The translations under genes were made by a program, and so were the position numbers. The notes beneath the pieces are model-generated. The model did no database searches and was not told where the DNA came from. It worked only from the letters and a program-made list of their open reading frames with translations. A stretch of 64,000 nucleotides of DNA from JACCWP01 sp963785115 (GTDB taxonomy: Bacteria > Actinomycetota > Actinomycetes > Propionibacteriales > Nocardioidaceae), in the NCBI GenBank assembly GCA_963785115.1, contig CAWATY010000031.1:372001-436000 (forward strand), given 5' to 3'. Numbering within the stretch: position 1 is the stretch's first letter; each line of letters opens with the position of its first letter. Of the stretch, positions 1 to 9,044 are shown one piece after another.

Positions 1-202
1 CGGCCGCGACCTGGGTTTCCCCGTCGTCGCCGCGTACGAGCACCGCGCTCTCGACCAGCACCGACAGCACGGGGGCGTGCTGCGGCAGCAGGCCGATCTC
101 GCCGTCGGTCGTGCGGGCCAGCACGAACGACGCCTCGCCCGACCACACGACTCGGTCGGCGGCGACCACCTCGACCTGGAGCAGGTCGCTGTCGTCGGCC
201 AT
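1..202 (-). CDS. atpC: ATP synthase epsilon subunit AtpC (3' end beyond window)
   Basis: Epsilon subunit of the F1 sector, which sits on the central stalk and can restrain ATP hydrolysis. Only the first 67 codons are inside the window. The protein begins MADDSDLLQVEVVAADRVVW and continues into the GEIGLLPQHAPVL region typical of the N-terminal beta-sandwich of epsilon. The start codon overlaps the atpD stop by one base (TGATG), so translation is probably coupled. It is the last gene of the atp operon as seen here; the C-terminal helices lie outside the window. Confidence 0.93.
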   Translation of the reverse strand, partial: MADDSDLLQVEVVAADRVVWSGEASFVLARTTDGEIGLLPQHAPVLSVLVESAVLVRGDDGETQVAA

Positions 203-1668
203 CAGTTCTCCTTCTGGATCTGCGACCACTTCCGCTCGACGTCCTCGAGGCCCCCGCACATGTAGAACGCCTGCTCGGCGACGTGGTCGTAGTCACCGTC
301 GCAGATCTTGCTGAACGCGTCGATGGTCTCGTCCAGCGGCACCGTGGAGCCCTCCATGCCGGTGAACTGCTTGGCCACGTAGGTGTTCTGGGACAGGAAG
401 CGCTGCAGCCGGCGGGCCCGCTGCACGACGATCTTGTCCTCCTCGGACAGCTCGTCGACACCGAGGATCGCGATGATGTCCTGCAGCTCCTTGTTGCGCT
501 GCAGGATCTGCTTGGTCCGGGTCGCCGTCTGGTAGTGCTCGTCGGAGATGTAGCGCGGGTCGAGGATCCGCGACGTCGACGTCAGCGGGTCGACCGCCGG
601 GTAGATGCCCATCGACGCGATGTCGCGGGACAGCTCGGTGGTGGCGTCGAGGTGGGCGAAGGTCGTGGCCGGTGCCGGGTCGGTGTAGTCGTCGGCTGGC
701 ACGTAGATCGCCTGCAGCGAGGTGATCGAGTGGCCGCGCGTCGACGTGATCCGCTCCTGCAGCACGCCCATCTCGTCGGCCAGCGTCGGCTGGTAGCCGA
801 CCGCGCTCGGCATCCGGCCGAGCAGCGTCGACACCTCGGAGCCCGCCTGGGTGAACCGGAAGATGTTGTCGATGAAGAGCAGCACGTCCTGGTTCTGCTC
901 GTCGCGGAAGTACTCGGCCATCGTCAGCGCCGACAGGCCGACCCGCAGCCGGGCACCGGGCGGCTCGTCCATCTGGCCGAAGACCAGCGCGGTCTGCCCG
1001 ATGACCTCGGACTCTGTCATCTCGGTGATCAGGTCGTTGCCCTCACGGGTCCGCTCGCCGACGCCGGCGAACACCGACACGCCCTCGTGGTCGCGGGCGA
1101 CCCGGGCGATCATCTCCTGGATCAGCACGGTCTTGCCCACGCCGGCGCCGCCGAACAGGCCGATCTTGCCGCCCTGCACGTACGGGGTGAGGAGGTCGAT
1201 GACCTTGATCCCGGTGTGGAACATCTCGGTCTTCGACTCGAGCTGGTCGAAGGCGGGTGCCTTGCGGTGGATGGGCCAGCGCGGGACGTCCTTGAGCTTG
1301 TCGGGGTCGTCGTTGAGCACGTCGCCAATGGCGTTGAACACGCGGCCCTTGGTCTCGTCGCCCACCGGCACCGCGATCCCCTGCCCGGTGTCGGTCACCT
1401 TGGCGCTGCGCACCAGACCGTCGGTGGGCTGCATCGAGATCGTGCGGACCATGCCCTCGCCGATGTGCTGCTCGACCTCGAGGGTCAGCGTGCGCTCGGT
1501 CTCGCCGAGCGTCACGTCGACGTGCAGGGCGTTGTAGATCTCGGGCATGTCCTCGGTGGCGAACTCGACGTCCACCACCGGCCCGATGACGCGCGCCACA
1601 CGGCCGACGCCGCCGGACTTCTCCTCCTGGCCCTCGTCGGTGGTCTCGTTCTCTGTGGTGGCAGTCAT
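202..1668 (-). CDS. atpD: ATP synthase beta subunit AtpD
   Basis: Catalytic beta subunit of F1-ATPase, 488 residues, cytoplasmic face of the membrane. The P-loop GGAGVGKT is near residue 175, the family signature PAVDPLTSTS near residue 360, and the beta-type DELSEEDK (DELSEE motif) near residue 400. An acidic N-terminal leader (TTENETTDEGQEEK) precedes the beta-barrel domain and is longer than in E. coli. The gene lies between atpG (8-bp gap) and atpC (1-bp overlap). No key residue is missing. Confidence 0.98.
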   Translation of the reverse strand: MTATTENETTDEGQEEKSGGVGRVARVIGPVVDVEFATEDMPEIYNALHVDVTLGETERTLTLEVEQHIGEGMVRTISMQPTDGLVRSAKVTDTGQGIAVPVGDETKGRVFNAIGDVLNDDPDKLKDVPRWPIHRKAPAFDQLESKTEMFHTGIKVIDLLTPYVQGGKIGLFGGAGVGKTVLIQEMIARVARDHEGVSVFAGVGERTREGNDLITEMTESEVIGQTALVFGQMDEPPGARLRVGLSALTMAEYFRDEQNQDVLLFIDNIFRFTQAGSEVSTLLGRMPSAVGYQPTLADEMGVLQERITSTRGHSITSLQAIYVPADDYTDPAPATTFAHLDATTELSRDIASMGIYPAVDPLTSTSRILDPRYISDEHYQTATRTKQILQRNKELQDIIAILGVDELSEEDKIVVQRARRLQRFLSQNTYVAKQFTGMEGSTVPLDETIDAFSKICDGDYDHVAEQAFYMCGGLEDVERKWSQIQKEN

Positions 1669-1676
1669 CTCGTCCT

Positions 1677-2654
1677 CTACCTCTCGGCCGTCGCGTCGGC
1701 GAGCGCGTTCGCGCCGCCCACGATCTCGCTGATCTCCTGGGTGATGCCCGCCTGCCGGGCCTGGTTGGCGATGCGGGTGTACTGCTCGATGAGGTCCTCG
1801 GCGTTGTCCGTGGCCGACTTCATGGCCCGCTGGCGGGCGGCGAGCTCGGACGCCGCCGCCTGCAGCAGGCAGAAGTAGATCCGGGCCTGCACGTAGCGCG
1901 GCAGCAGCGCGTCCAGCACCTCCTCCGCGGAGGGCTCGAACTCGTACAGCGGCAGGACCTGGTCCTCTTCGGGCTTCTCCTCGCCCTCCACGACCTGCAG
2001 CGGCAGCAGCCGGATCACGTCGGGCTGCTGGACGAGCATCGACTTGAACCGGGTGAACACGACGTGCACCTCGTCGACGGGCTTGACCTCGTCGTCGTCC
2101 TCGTCCTCGCTGTCGCTGCGGACGATGTCGGAGGCGGTGTCGCCGGCGAGCTCGCCGAGCTGGCCCGCCAGCATCGCCTTGGTGAGCTCGGCCCCGATCT
2201 CTCGGGCGTTGTCGTAGACCGGGCTGTCGGAGAAGCCGCTCCAGGTGTCGGCCATCTCGCGCTGACGGAAGGAGTAGTAGGTGATCCCCTTGCGCCCGGA
2301 GACGTAGAGGTCGACCTCCTTGCCCTCGTCGCGCAGCTTGGCGACCAGCCGCTCGGCCTCCTTGATGACCGACGACGAGTAGGCCCCCGCCAGTCCGCGG
2401 TCGCTGGTGATCACCAGGACCGCGGCCCGCTCGGGCGACTCGGCCTCGGTGGTCAGCGGGTGGTCGACGTCGGAGTACGTCGCCAGCGCCGACACGGCCC
2501 GGGTGATCTCGCGGGCGTAGGGCTCGGCGGCCTGTGCCCGCTGCTGGGCCTTGATGATCCGCGAGGCCGCGATCAGCTCCATCGCCCGGGTGATCTTCTG
2601 CGTCGCCTGGGTCGACCGGATCTTGGCGCGGTACTCGCGCAGGGAGGCGACCAC
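1677..2654 (-). CDS. atpG: ATP synthase gamma subunit AtpG
   Basis: Central rotor shaft of F1, 325 residues, longer than the roughly 290 of E. coli. The N-terminal helix (SLREYRAKIRSTQATQKITRAMELIAASRI) and C-terminal helix (SATDNAEDLIEQYTRIANQARQAGITQEISEIVGGA, here abbreviated by its ends) are clear family signatures. Between them, near residues 180-200, is a strongly acidic insertion (SDSEDEDDDEVKP). Gamma insertions are known in mycobacteria and other actinobacteria; this one is unusually acidic. GTG start lies one base from the atpA stop. Confidence 0.96.
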   Translation of the reverse strand: MVASLREYRAKIRSTQATQKITRAMELIAASRIIKAQQRAQAAEPYAREITRAVSALATYSDVDHPLTTEAESPERAAVLVITSDRGLAGAYSSSVIKEAERLVAKLRDEGKEVDLYVSGRKGITYYSFRQREMADTWSGFSDSPVYDNAREIGAELTKAMLAGQLGELAGDTASDIVRSDSEDEDDDEVKPVDEVHVVFTRFKSMLVQQPDVIRLLPLQVVEGEEKPEEDQVLPLYEFEPSAEEVLDALLPRYVQARIYFCLLQAAASELAARQRAMKSATDNAEDLIEQYTRIANQARQAGITQEISEIVGGANALADATAER

Positions 2655-2655
2655 G

Positions 2656-4296
2656 TCAGCCCCGCTTCTGCTTCACGATCTTCTCCTGCTCCACGTCCTC
2701 GTCCTCGAGCGCCTCGTGGTCCTCGCGGCCGACGTGGATCGACCCGCCCTCGCTCGTCTCGAACTGCTCGGCGAAGGTCGTGTAGGCGTCGTCCAGCGAC
2801 TCGCCGGTCTCGTCGCTGAACTGGCGCGAGTCGCGGATCGTCTCCAGCAGCTCGCCGTGCTCGCGACGCAGGTACTCGAGCAGCTCGGACTCGAAGCGGC
2901 GGACGTCCTCCAGCGGCACCGGGTCGAGCTTGCCCTGGGTCCCCGCCCAGATGGACACGACCTGCTCCTCGACCGGGAACGGCGAGTACTGGGGCTGCTT
3001 GAGCAGCTCCATCAGCCGCTGGCCCCGGTCGAGCTGGCGCCGGGAGGCGGCGTCGAGGTCGGAGGCGAACATGGCGAACGCCTGCAGGTCGCGGAACTGC
3101 GCCAGGTCGACCTTGAGCGAGCCGGTGACGGTCCGCATCGCCTTGACCATCGCGGCGCCGCCGACGCGGGACACCGACTGGCCGACGTCGATGGCGGGGC
3201 GCTGGTTGGCGTTGAACAGGTCGGACTGCAAGAAGATCTGGCCGTCGGTGATCGAGATGACGTTGGTCGGGATGTAGGCCGAGATGTCGTTGGCCTTGGT
3301 CTCGATCAGCGGCAGGCCGGTCATCGAGCCCTTGCCGAGGTCGTCCGACAGCTTGGCGCAGCGCTCGAGCAGCCGGCTGTGCAGGTAGAACACGTCGCCG
3401 GGGTAGGCCTCGCGGCCCGGCGGGCGGCGCAGCAGCAGCGAGACGGCACGGTAGGCCTCGGCCTGCTTGGACAGGTCGTCGAAGATGATCAGCACGTGCT
3501 TGCCGTCGTACATCCAGTGCTGGCCGATCGCCGAGCCGGTGTACGGGGCGAGGTACTTGAAGCCGGCCGCGTCGGACGCGGGGGCAGCGATGATCGTCGT
3601 GTACTCGAGGGCGCCGGCGTCCTCCAGCGCACCACGGACGGCGGCGATCGTCGAGCCCTTCTGGCCGATCGCGACGTAGATGCAGCGGACCTGTAGGGAC
3701 GGGTCGCCGGTGTCCCAGTAGTCCTTCTGGTTGATGATCGTGTCGATGGCGATCGCGCTCTTGCCGGTCTGGCGGTCACCGATGATCAGCTGCCGCTGAC
3801 CGCGACCGATCGGGGTCAGCGCGTCGATGGCCTTCAACCCGGTCTGCAGCGGCTCGTTGACGCTCTGCCGCTCCATGACGCTGGCCGCCTGCAGCTCGAG
3901 CGCTCGGCGGGCGTCGGTCTCGATGTCGCCGAGGCCGTCGATCGGGTTGCCCAGCGGGTCGACGACGCGGCCGAGGTAGCCGTCGCCCACCGGCACCGAC
4001 AGGACCTCTCCGGTGCGGCGGACGCTCTGCCCTTCCTCGATCCCGGCGAAGTCGCCCAGCACGACGGCGCCGATCTCGCGCTCGTCGAGGTTGAGCGCCA
4101 GGCCCAGGGTGCCGTCCTCGAACTCCAGCAGCTCGTTGGCCATCGCCGAGGGCAGGCCCTCGATCCGGGCGATGCCGTCGCCGGCCTCGGCCACGGTGCC
4201 GATCTCCTCGCTGCTGGCGGTGTCCGGCTGGTACTCGGAGACGAAACGCGACAGTGCGTCGCGGATGTCTTCCGAACGGATGGTGAGCTCCGCCAT
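2656..4296 (-). CDS. atpA: ATP synthase alpha subunit AtpA
   Basis: Non-catalytic nucleotide-binding alpha subunit of F1, 546 residues. P-loop GDRQTGKS is near residue 170 and the signature PAIDVGQSVSRVGGAA near residue 365. The C-terminus runs on past the usual end with a charged tail (EDHEALEDEDVEQEKIVKQ). A C-terminal extension of alpha is known in mycobacteria, where it dampens ATP hydrolysis; whether this tail does so is inference. Start is ATG at 4296; a 52-base gap separates it from atpH. Confidence 0.97.
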   Translation of the reverse strand: MAELTIRSEDIRDALSRFVSEYQPDTASSEEIGTVAEAGDGIARIEGLPSAMANELLEFEDGTLGLALNLDEREIGAVVLGDFAGIEEGQSVRRTGEVLSVPVGDGYLGRVVDPLGNPIDGLGDIETDARRALELQAASVMERQSVNEPLQTGLKAIDALTPIGRGQRQLIIGDRQTGKSAIAIDTIINQKDYWDTGDPSLQVRCIYVAIGQKGSTIAAVRGALEDAGALEYTTIIAAPASDAAGFKYLAPYTGSAIGQHWMYDGKHVLIIFDDLSKQAEAYRAVSLLLRRPPGREAYPGDVFYLHSRLLERCAKLSDDLGKGSMTGLPLIETKANDISAYIPTNVISITDGQIFLQSDLFNANQRPAIDVGQSVSRVGGAAMVKAMRTVTGSLKVDLAQFRDLQAFAMFASDLDAASRRQLDRGQRLMELLKQPQYSPFPVEEQVVSIWAGTQGKLDPVPLEDVRRFESELLEYLRREHGELLETIRDSRQFSDETGESLDDAYTTFAEQFETSEGGSIHVGREDHEALEDEDVEQEKIVKQKRG

Positions 4297-4348
4297 GGTG
4301 GTCGTCCCTGCTCTCTGTTCGCTCTGCGTACGTGCGGGTGGTCTGGGG

Positions 4349-5155
4349 TCAGCCGGCCAGTCGCCGGCGGGCGTCGGCCAGGCGGCTCGCCACCGTGCCG
4401 TCGATGACGTCGTCGCCCACCGTCACCCTGACCCCGCCGAGCACGTCGGGGTCGACGATGACGTTGAGCTGCAGGTCGCGGCCGAACCGCTTGGTCAGGG
4501 CCGCGACCAGGCGCTTGCGCAAGGCTGCGGTCAACGGACGGGCCACCCGTACGACCGCGACCAGCCGCTGACGGCGCTCGGCGGCCATCCGCTGGGTGTC
4601 GGCCAGCGCGGTCAACACCGAGCGGTGCCGGCCCGACACGGCCTGTCGGACGAGGTGCAGCCCGACCTTGCTGGCCCGCTTGCCGAGCAGGTCGTCGACG
4701 AGGCTGCGGCGACCCTCGACGGCCGTACGCCGGTCGGCCAGCGCGTCGCGCAGCTCGGGCTGGCCCTCGACGATGCGGGCGAAGCGGAACAGCTCGTCCT
4801 CGAGGTCGTCGAGCGACCCGTCCGACTCCGCCGCCGCAAGGAAGGCGGTGATGCCCGCCTGCTCGAAGGCGTCGGCGAGGTCGCGGGCCGACGACCAGCG
4901 CTGCCGGACCGCGGCAGTGGCCACCGCCGTCGTCGCGGCGTCGAAGTCACCGAGCAGACCCTCGACGAGGGCAGCCTTGCGGTCGGCCTCGACGGTCGGG
5001 TCGGTCAGCGCCCGGCGCAGCGTCGGGTTGCGGTCGACGACGTCGCTGAGCGCGAACAGCTCGTCGCCCAGGCGGGTGCTGGCCGCACCACCGTCGACCG
5101 CGTCGTCGACCTGCTCGACGACCGCGGCGGTGGCGCGGGTGGAGGCACCACGCAT
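4349..5155 (-). CDS. atpH: ATP synthase delta subunit AtpH
   Basis: Peripheral-stalk delta subunit, 268 residues, of the long actinobacterial type (E. coli delta is about 177). The C-terminal half carries the family pattern (ADTQRMAAERRQRLVAVVRV ... LNVIVDPDVLGGVRVTVGDD), with the conserved G-G-x-x-V near residue 240. The N-terminal half is helical and alanine-rich. Unlike M. tuberculosis, it is not fused to a second b subunit. Its start shares one base with the atpF stop, so the two stalk subunits are translationally coupled. Confidence 0.93.
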   Translation of the reverse strand: MRGASTRATAAVVEQVDDAVDGGAASTRLGDELFALSDVVDRNPTLRRALTDPTVEADRKAALVEGLLGDFDAATTAVATAAVRQRWSSARDLADAFEQAGITAFLAAAESDGSLDDLEDELFRFARIVEGQPELRDALADRRTAVEGRRSLVDDLLGKRASKVGLHLVRQAVSGRHRSVLTALADTQRMAAERRQRLVAVVRVARPLTAALRKRLVAALTKRFGRDLQLNVIVDPDVLGGVRVTVGDDVIDGTVASRLADARRRLAG

Positions 5156-5748
5156 CAGCGACCGCCCGTGGTGGCGCTCTCGGACTCCGACTCGGATCCA
5201 GCCTCGGAGTCAGCATCCGACTCCGAGTCCGGCTCCGACTCCAGCTCGGCGACGAACCGTTCCACCGTGCGCTGCTGGCGCTTGTCGTCGTCGAGCGCCT
5301 CGCCGACGATCATGCCGGCGAGCGTCGTGGCGAGCGTGCCGACCTCGTTGCGCAGCTCGGTCAGCACCCGCTGCCGGTCGGCGTCGAGCTGGGCGTGGGC
5401 CGCTGCCACGATCCGCTTGGACTCCGCCTGCGCCTGCTCACGCATCTCGGCGATGATCGCGGCGCCCTGCTCCCGCGCGTCCTCTCGGATGCGCGCCGCC
5501 TCGTGCCGTGCCTCGGACAGCTGCTCGCGGAACTCCCGCTCGGCGGCCTCCGCTGCCTGCTTGGCCTGCTCGCTCTCCTCGAACTGCTGCCTGATGGCCG
5601 TCTGCCGGTCGGTCATCGCCTTGTTGATGGGCGGCAGGACGTAGCGGGCGAGCAGGAACAAGATGATCGCGAAGGCGGCAAGCTCGACGACGAACGTCGC
5701 GTTCGGCACGAGGAAGTTGTCCGCGGCCAAAGTCGTCCTGGACATCAA
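5155..5748 (-). CDS. atpF: ATP synthase subunit b AtpF
   Basis: Membrane-anchored stator subunit b, 197 residues. One transmembrane helix near residues 17-40 (TFVVELAAFAIILFLLARYV) is followed by a long charged alpha-helix. The last 25 residues are an unusual serine/acidic tail (SESDADSEAGSESESES), encoded by GC-rich near-repeats at 5160-5235. That tail is absent from E. coli b and may simply be slippage-generated. The gene lies between atpE and atpH in the usual operon order. ATG codons at 5748 and 5745 are both possible starts. Confidence 0.94.
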   Translation of the reverse strand: MMSRTTLAADNFLVPNATFVVELAAFAIILFLLARYVLPPINKAMTDRQTAIRQQFEESEQAKQAAEAAEREFREQLSEARHEAARIREDAREQGAAIIAEMREQAQAESKRIVAAAHAQLDADRQRVLTELRNEVGTLATTLAGMIVGEALDDDKRQQRTVERFVAELESEPDSESDADSEAGSESESESATTGGR

Positions 5749-5793
5749 TGCATCCCGTCAGTCGTGCGGTCGTGGTCGTCGACGATGCCGGTA

Positions 5794-6042
5794 TCAGGCA
5801 GCGCCGACGACGAAGACGAACAGCGCCATGAACGCCAGGTTGATGAAGTACGCCGCCTCACACAGACCCACGGTCAGGAAGAAGATCGTGAACAGGCGGC
5901 TCTGGGCCTCGGGCTGTCGGGCGACGCCGGAGATGGTCGCGCTACCGGCAAGACCGTCACCGATGGCGGCGCCGATCGCGCCGCCGGCCAGTGCCAGCCC
6001 ACCGCCGACCATCGCGCCGGCAATCTTGATCGCTTCTTCCAC
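5794..6042 (-). CDS. atpE: ATP synthase subunit c AtpE
   Basis: Proteolipid c subunit of the rotor ring, 82 residues with two transmembrane helices. The polar loop ARQPE is at residues 41-45. The ion-carrying carboxylate is Glu62 in the second helix (GLCEAAYFINL). No sodium-binding signature is seen, so it is read as proton-coupled. It sits between atpB and atpF. Confidence 0.97.
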   Translation of the reverse strand: MEEAIKIAGAMVGGGLALAGGAIGAAIGDGLAGSATISGVARQPEAQSRLFTIFFLTVGLCEAAYFINLAFMALFVFVVGAA

Positions 6043-6120
6043 TGTCTCTCCTTGACTCGCGGTCCGGACGTCTCCCGGGCCGATGTGCTCGGTCGTGGTC
6101 GGTCGTCGTGCTGGTGCTGC

Positions 6121-6954
6121 CTACTGCGCCGCTGCCGCGGCCGGTTCACGGTCGCGCTGCTCGTCGCGCTCCCGTTCCTGCCCGGCGCTCTCCCCCGCGT
6201 CCTCCCGCGCCCCGCCGCCCTTGGCCGGCTCGTCCTCCACGTCGTGCGACGAGCCCCCCTCGGCGAAGTACAAGATGGTGAGGAGCGCGAAGATGAAGGC
6301 CTGGATCAGGCCGATGAACAGGTCGAAGGCCTTCCACAGGACGTTCGGGCCCCACATGATGTAGAGCGGGATCAGGCCGATCAGGCTGAGCATGATGCCG
6401 CCGGCGAAGATGTTGCCGAAGAGTCGCAGCGCCAGCGTGAACGGCTTGACGATCTCCTCGATCAGCCGCAGCGGGAACAGCACCGCGTAGGGCTCGAAGT
6501 AGGACTTGAAGTACTTCTTCGCCCCCTTGGTGCGGACGCTGTAGACGTGCATCGACACGATCACCAGCAGGCCGAGCGCGTACGTGAGGTTGACGTCGGC
6601 CGTCGGCGACGGCAACAGGTGCGGGTCCTCGCCGCTCGGGATCAGCTCGAACCAGTTCGACACCAGGATGAAGGTGAACAGACTCAGCGCGAGCGGGGCG
6701 ACGAAGGGGTGGATCCGGCCGATGTTGGCCTCGACCTGCTCGTTGATCGTGCCGACCAGCGTCTCCCAGATGATCTGCAGCCGGCCGGGCACGCCGCTGG
6801 TGATCCTGGACCGGCACCAGAACCCGAGGCCCACCACGATGGCCCCCGCGAGCACGGTGGTCCAGATCGTGTCGGCGTTGAAGGTCATGCCGGCGATCTC
6901 CACCGTCACGTGGTGGCCGATCTGGATCTCGCCGCTGGCGACGTCGGTGCTCAT
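6121..6954 (-). CDS. atpB: ATP synthase subunit a AtpB
   Basis: Membrane subunit a, which forms the proton half-channels, 277 residues with about six transmembrane segments. The essential arginine is in ALRLFGNIFAG near residue 175. The C-terminal 45 residues form a charged, probably cytoplasmic tail (DEPAKGGGAREDAGESAGQE) not seen in E. coli. Its ATG overlaps the TGA of the upstream membrane protein (ATGA), which ties the two together. Confidence 0.96.
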   Translation of the reverse strand: MSTDVASGEIQIGHHVTVEIAGMTFNADTIWTTVLAGAIVVGLGFWCRSRITSGVPGRLQIIWETLVGTINEQVEANIGRIHPFVAPLALSLFTFILVSNWFELIPSGEDPHLLPSPTADVNLTYALGLLVIVSMHVYSVRTKGAKKYFKSYFEPYAVLFPLRLIEEIVKPFTLALRLFGNIFAGGIMLSLIGLIPLYIMWGPNVLWKAFDLFIGLIQAFIFALLTILYFAEGGSSHDVEDEPAKGGGAREDAGESAGQERERDEQRDREPAAAAAQ

Positions 6955-7361
6955 GAGTTGCGCAGCTCCTTCAGCAGCGGGAAGGCCGTGAGGGCGATGG
7001 TGAGCAGCTGGAAGACCGCCAGTCCGGCGAGGACGAGCCCGCCCAGCGGCCAGAAGGCGACGACCAGGATCACGGCGACCAGCGAGATCGCCGCCAACCG
7101 GCCGAACGCCGACATCGCGAAGCGCCGTCGGGACAGCTCCTCGCCGGTGCCGGTCATCCGGATCATCGCGGCCTCGGTGAGCAGGGCGTTGGCGAGCGCG
7201 AGCACGACCCCGACGGCCACAAAGAGCCCGCCGAGCGGCTCCTCGAGCAGCGCGCCGAGCACCAGCGCCACCACGACGGAGACGCCGGCCGCGATCACCA
7301 CGTGCCGCTGACGGCGGGTGACCTCGCTCATCGGGGCGTGCGAGGCGGCCTCGTCGTCCAT
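6951..7361 (-). CDS. AtpI-like small membrane protein of the atp operon
   Basis: A 136-residue protein with four hydrophobic segments (about residues 22-38, 45-65, 80-98 and 103-120) directly upstream of atpB. Position, size and topology match ATP synthase protein I (AtpI), proposed to help c-ring assembly and Mg2+ supply. Sequence identity to that family is weak, so the name is partly from context. The start at 7361 was chosen because a GGAAGGA Shine-Dalgarno lies 8 bases upstream; an open frame continues farther upstream but would overlap the preceding gene. Confidence 0.7.
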   Translation of the reverse strand: MDDEAASHAPMSEVTRRQRHVVIAAGVSVVVALVLGALLEEPLGGLFVAVGVVLALANALLTEAAMIRMTGTGEELSRRRFAMSAFGRLAAISLVAVILVVAFWPLGGLVLAGLAVFQLLTIALTAFPLLKELRNS

Positions 7362-7389
7362 CGGTGCCGTCCTTCCCACCGCGCCCACG

Positions 7390-7662
7390 CTAGTGAGGCC
7401 CGCGCTCGTCGTCCGATCCGGCCCCGTCATGACCCGCACCGCCGTTGTCGGCGAGCAGCGGCCGGAGCCGCCGCCAGGTGCCGAAGACGCCCGCGGCCAC
7501 CCCGAGCGCCAGCCCGACCAGCGTGAGCACCGGGGTGAGTCCCAGGGAGTCGTCGGCCCACCAGCCGAGACCCAGTCCGATCAGCACGCAGCCGACCACG
7601 AAGCCACCGATGCCGAGGAAGTCGCGCACCAGGATCGGCTCCCCAGAGTCCTGGTGACCCAT
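7390..7662 (-). CDS. AtpZ/AtpI-family membrane protein, first gene of the atp operon
   Basis: A 90-residue protein with two transmembrane helices and the glycine-spaced pattern of the AtpZ (ATPase_gene1) family: FVVGCVLIGLGLGWWADDSL, then TLVGLALGVAAGVFGTWRRL. Members form a Mg2+/Ca2+ membrane protein encoded at the head of ATP synthase operons. The C-terminus is acidic and probably cytoplasmic. ATG at 7662 is preferred, since the open frame upstream encodes only arginine- and alanine-rich sequence. The next gene starts 28 bases after its stop. Confidence 0.72.
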   Translation of the reverse strand: MGHQDSGEPILVRDFLGIGGFVVGCVLIGLGLGWWADDSLGLTPVLTLVGLALGVAAGVFGTWRRLRPLLADNGGAGHDGAGSDDERGPH

Positions 7663-7842
7663 GGTGCACGTGGCTCCCGCCGGGGGTGTCGCGGTACAGA
7701 TCGACCGGTCCCGTCCCGGACGGGCCGCGGCAGACGCTACCACGGTGCTCGGGGGGTGCCACCCGGCCCGTAGCGGCCCGACGGAAGGGCCTCGCGGAGG
7801 TCCCGGTCGTCATCGTCGGCTCCCGTCGTGAACGGCGGTGTC

Positions 7843-7870
7843 GGTGCTTGTGAAAAATAGCACAAGCACC
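7843..7870. promoter_or_regulatory. Perfect 10-bp inverted repeat in front of the atp operon
   Basis: GGTGCTTGTG and CACAAGCACC flank 8 A/T-rich bases, between the wecA stop (7919) and the first atp-operon gene (7662). On the minus strand the loop reads CTATTTTT, giving an extended -10-like TGCTATTTT inside the dyad. It could be an operator over the atp promoter or a terminator hairpin for wecA. No T-tract follows on the minus strand, so an operator is slightly preferred. The other bases of 7663-7918 show no gene. Confidence 0.55.
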
Positions 7871-7918
7871 CGTGACCCGCGAAACCGGGGTCCCCTGGGC
7901 TCTCGTGCGGCGCCGCCG

Positions 7919-9037
7919 TCAGGTCTGCGGGCGGTGCCACCGCGGCAACCAGAACACCAACGCCGCGGTGGCGACGGTGAGCAGGCTGAGCGCCAGCGAC
8001 GAGCGCCAGCCGGCGAACAGGCTGATCGCCACCGAGCCGAACGCCACCAGCCCGGCGACCGCGTACATCAGCAGCACGGCGCGGCGGTGCGAGTGGCCGA
8101 TCTCCAGCAGCCGGTGGTGCAGGTGTCGCTTGTCCGGGCTGAACGGCGAGCGTCCGGCGCGGGTGCGACGCACCACCGCGAGCAGCAGGTCGAGGAACGG
8201 CACCAGCAGCATCGCAACCGGCAGCACGAGCGGCAGCAGCACCGGCAGCGCGGCAGCGCGGGCGCCGAAGAGGCCCTCGGTGAGGTCGCCGGGGGGGAAG
8301 CGCCCGGCCAGGGTGATCGCGCCGCAGGCGAACACCAGCCCGATCAGCATCGAGCCGGAGTCACCCATGAACATCCGGGCCGGGTAGAAGTTGTGCGGCA
8401 GGAAGCCGACGCAGGCGCCGGACAGCGCCGCCATCAGCAACGTGGCCGCGATGGCGAGGGTGAGGTTGTTCTCGGCCGCCAGCAGGTAGGCGTACAGGAA
8501 GAAGGCCACCGCACCGATGCAGACCACACCCGCGGCGAGGCCGTCGAGGCCGTCGACGAAATTGACCGCGTTGACCGTGGCGACCACCAGGAAGATGGTG
8601 AGCAGCGGTCCCTGGGTGGGGTCCATGGTCAGCGTCTGCCCCGGCAGCGGCAGGTAGATCAGCTGCACGCCGAGCACCACGACGGCCACCGCGGCGACCA
8701 GCTGGCCGCCGAACTTGGTGAGCGCGTCCAGCTCGAAGACGTCGTCGAGCACTCCCACCACGCAGATCAGCGTGCCGCCGGCGAGCACCACCCGCGTGTC
8801 ACGGAACACCACCTCGTCGGCGGTGGACAGGAACGGAAGCTGGGTCGCCATCAGGTAGCCCGCCCACAACCCGCCGAGCATGGCCACCCCGCCGAGGTAC
8901 GGCACCGGCGTCGCGTGCACGTCCCGGTCGCGGACCTTGGCGACTGCCCCCACCCGCTCGGCGATCACCCGGCTGACCGTGGAGAGCAGGAAGGTCACCG
9001 CAGCGGCGACCGCCGCGACAAGGAGGTACTCGCGCAC
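7919..9037 (-). CDS. WecA/Rfe-type undecaprenyl-phosphate sugar-1-phosphate transferase
   Basis: A 372-residue polytopic membrane protein of the MraY/WecA superfamily, which transfers a HexNAc-1-phosphate from a UDP-sugar to a polyprenyl phosphate. Visible motifs are NFVDGLDGLAAG (residues about 152-163, metal-binding Asp cluster), FMGDSGSM near 225, and the HLHHRL histidine motif near 315. In actinobacteria the homologue starts arabinogalactan or teichoic-acid linkage-unit synthesis; which one applies here cannot be told. GTG start at 9037 lies 7 bases after the tsaC stop, behind AGGACAG. Confidence 0.9.
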   Translation of the reverse strand: MREYLLVAAVAAAVTFLLSTVSRVIAERVGAVAKVRDRDVHATPVPYLGGVAMLGGLWAGYLMATQLPFLSTADEVVFRDTRVVLAGGTLICVVGVLDDVFELDALTKFGGQLVAAVAVVVLGVQLIYLPLPGQTLTMDPTQGPLLTIFLVVATVNAVNFVDGLDGLAAGVVCIGAVAFFLYAYLLAAENNLTLAIAATLLMAALSGACVGFLPHNFYPARMFMGDSGSMLIGLVFACGAITLAGRFPPGDLTEGLFGARAAALPVLLPLVLPVAMLLVPFLDLLLAVVRRTRAGRSPFSPDKRHLHHRLLEIGHSHRRAVLLMYAVAGLVAFGSVAISLFAGWRSSLALSLLTVATAALVFWLPRWHRPQT

Positions 9038-9044
9038 CCTGTCC

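Noticed and set aside
283..1878. Long plus-strand open frame opposite atpD
   Set aside because: Antisense shadow of a highly conserved gene; no family signature and no start signal.
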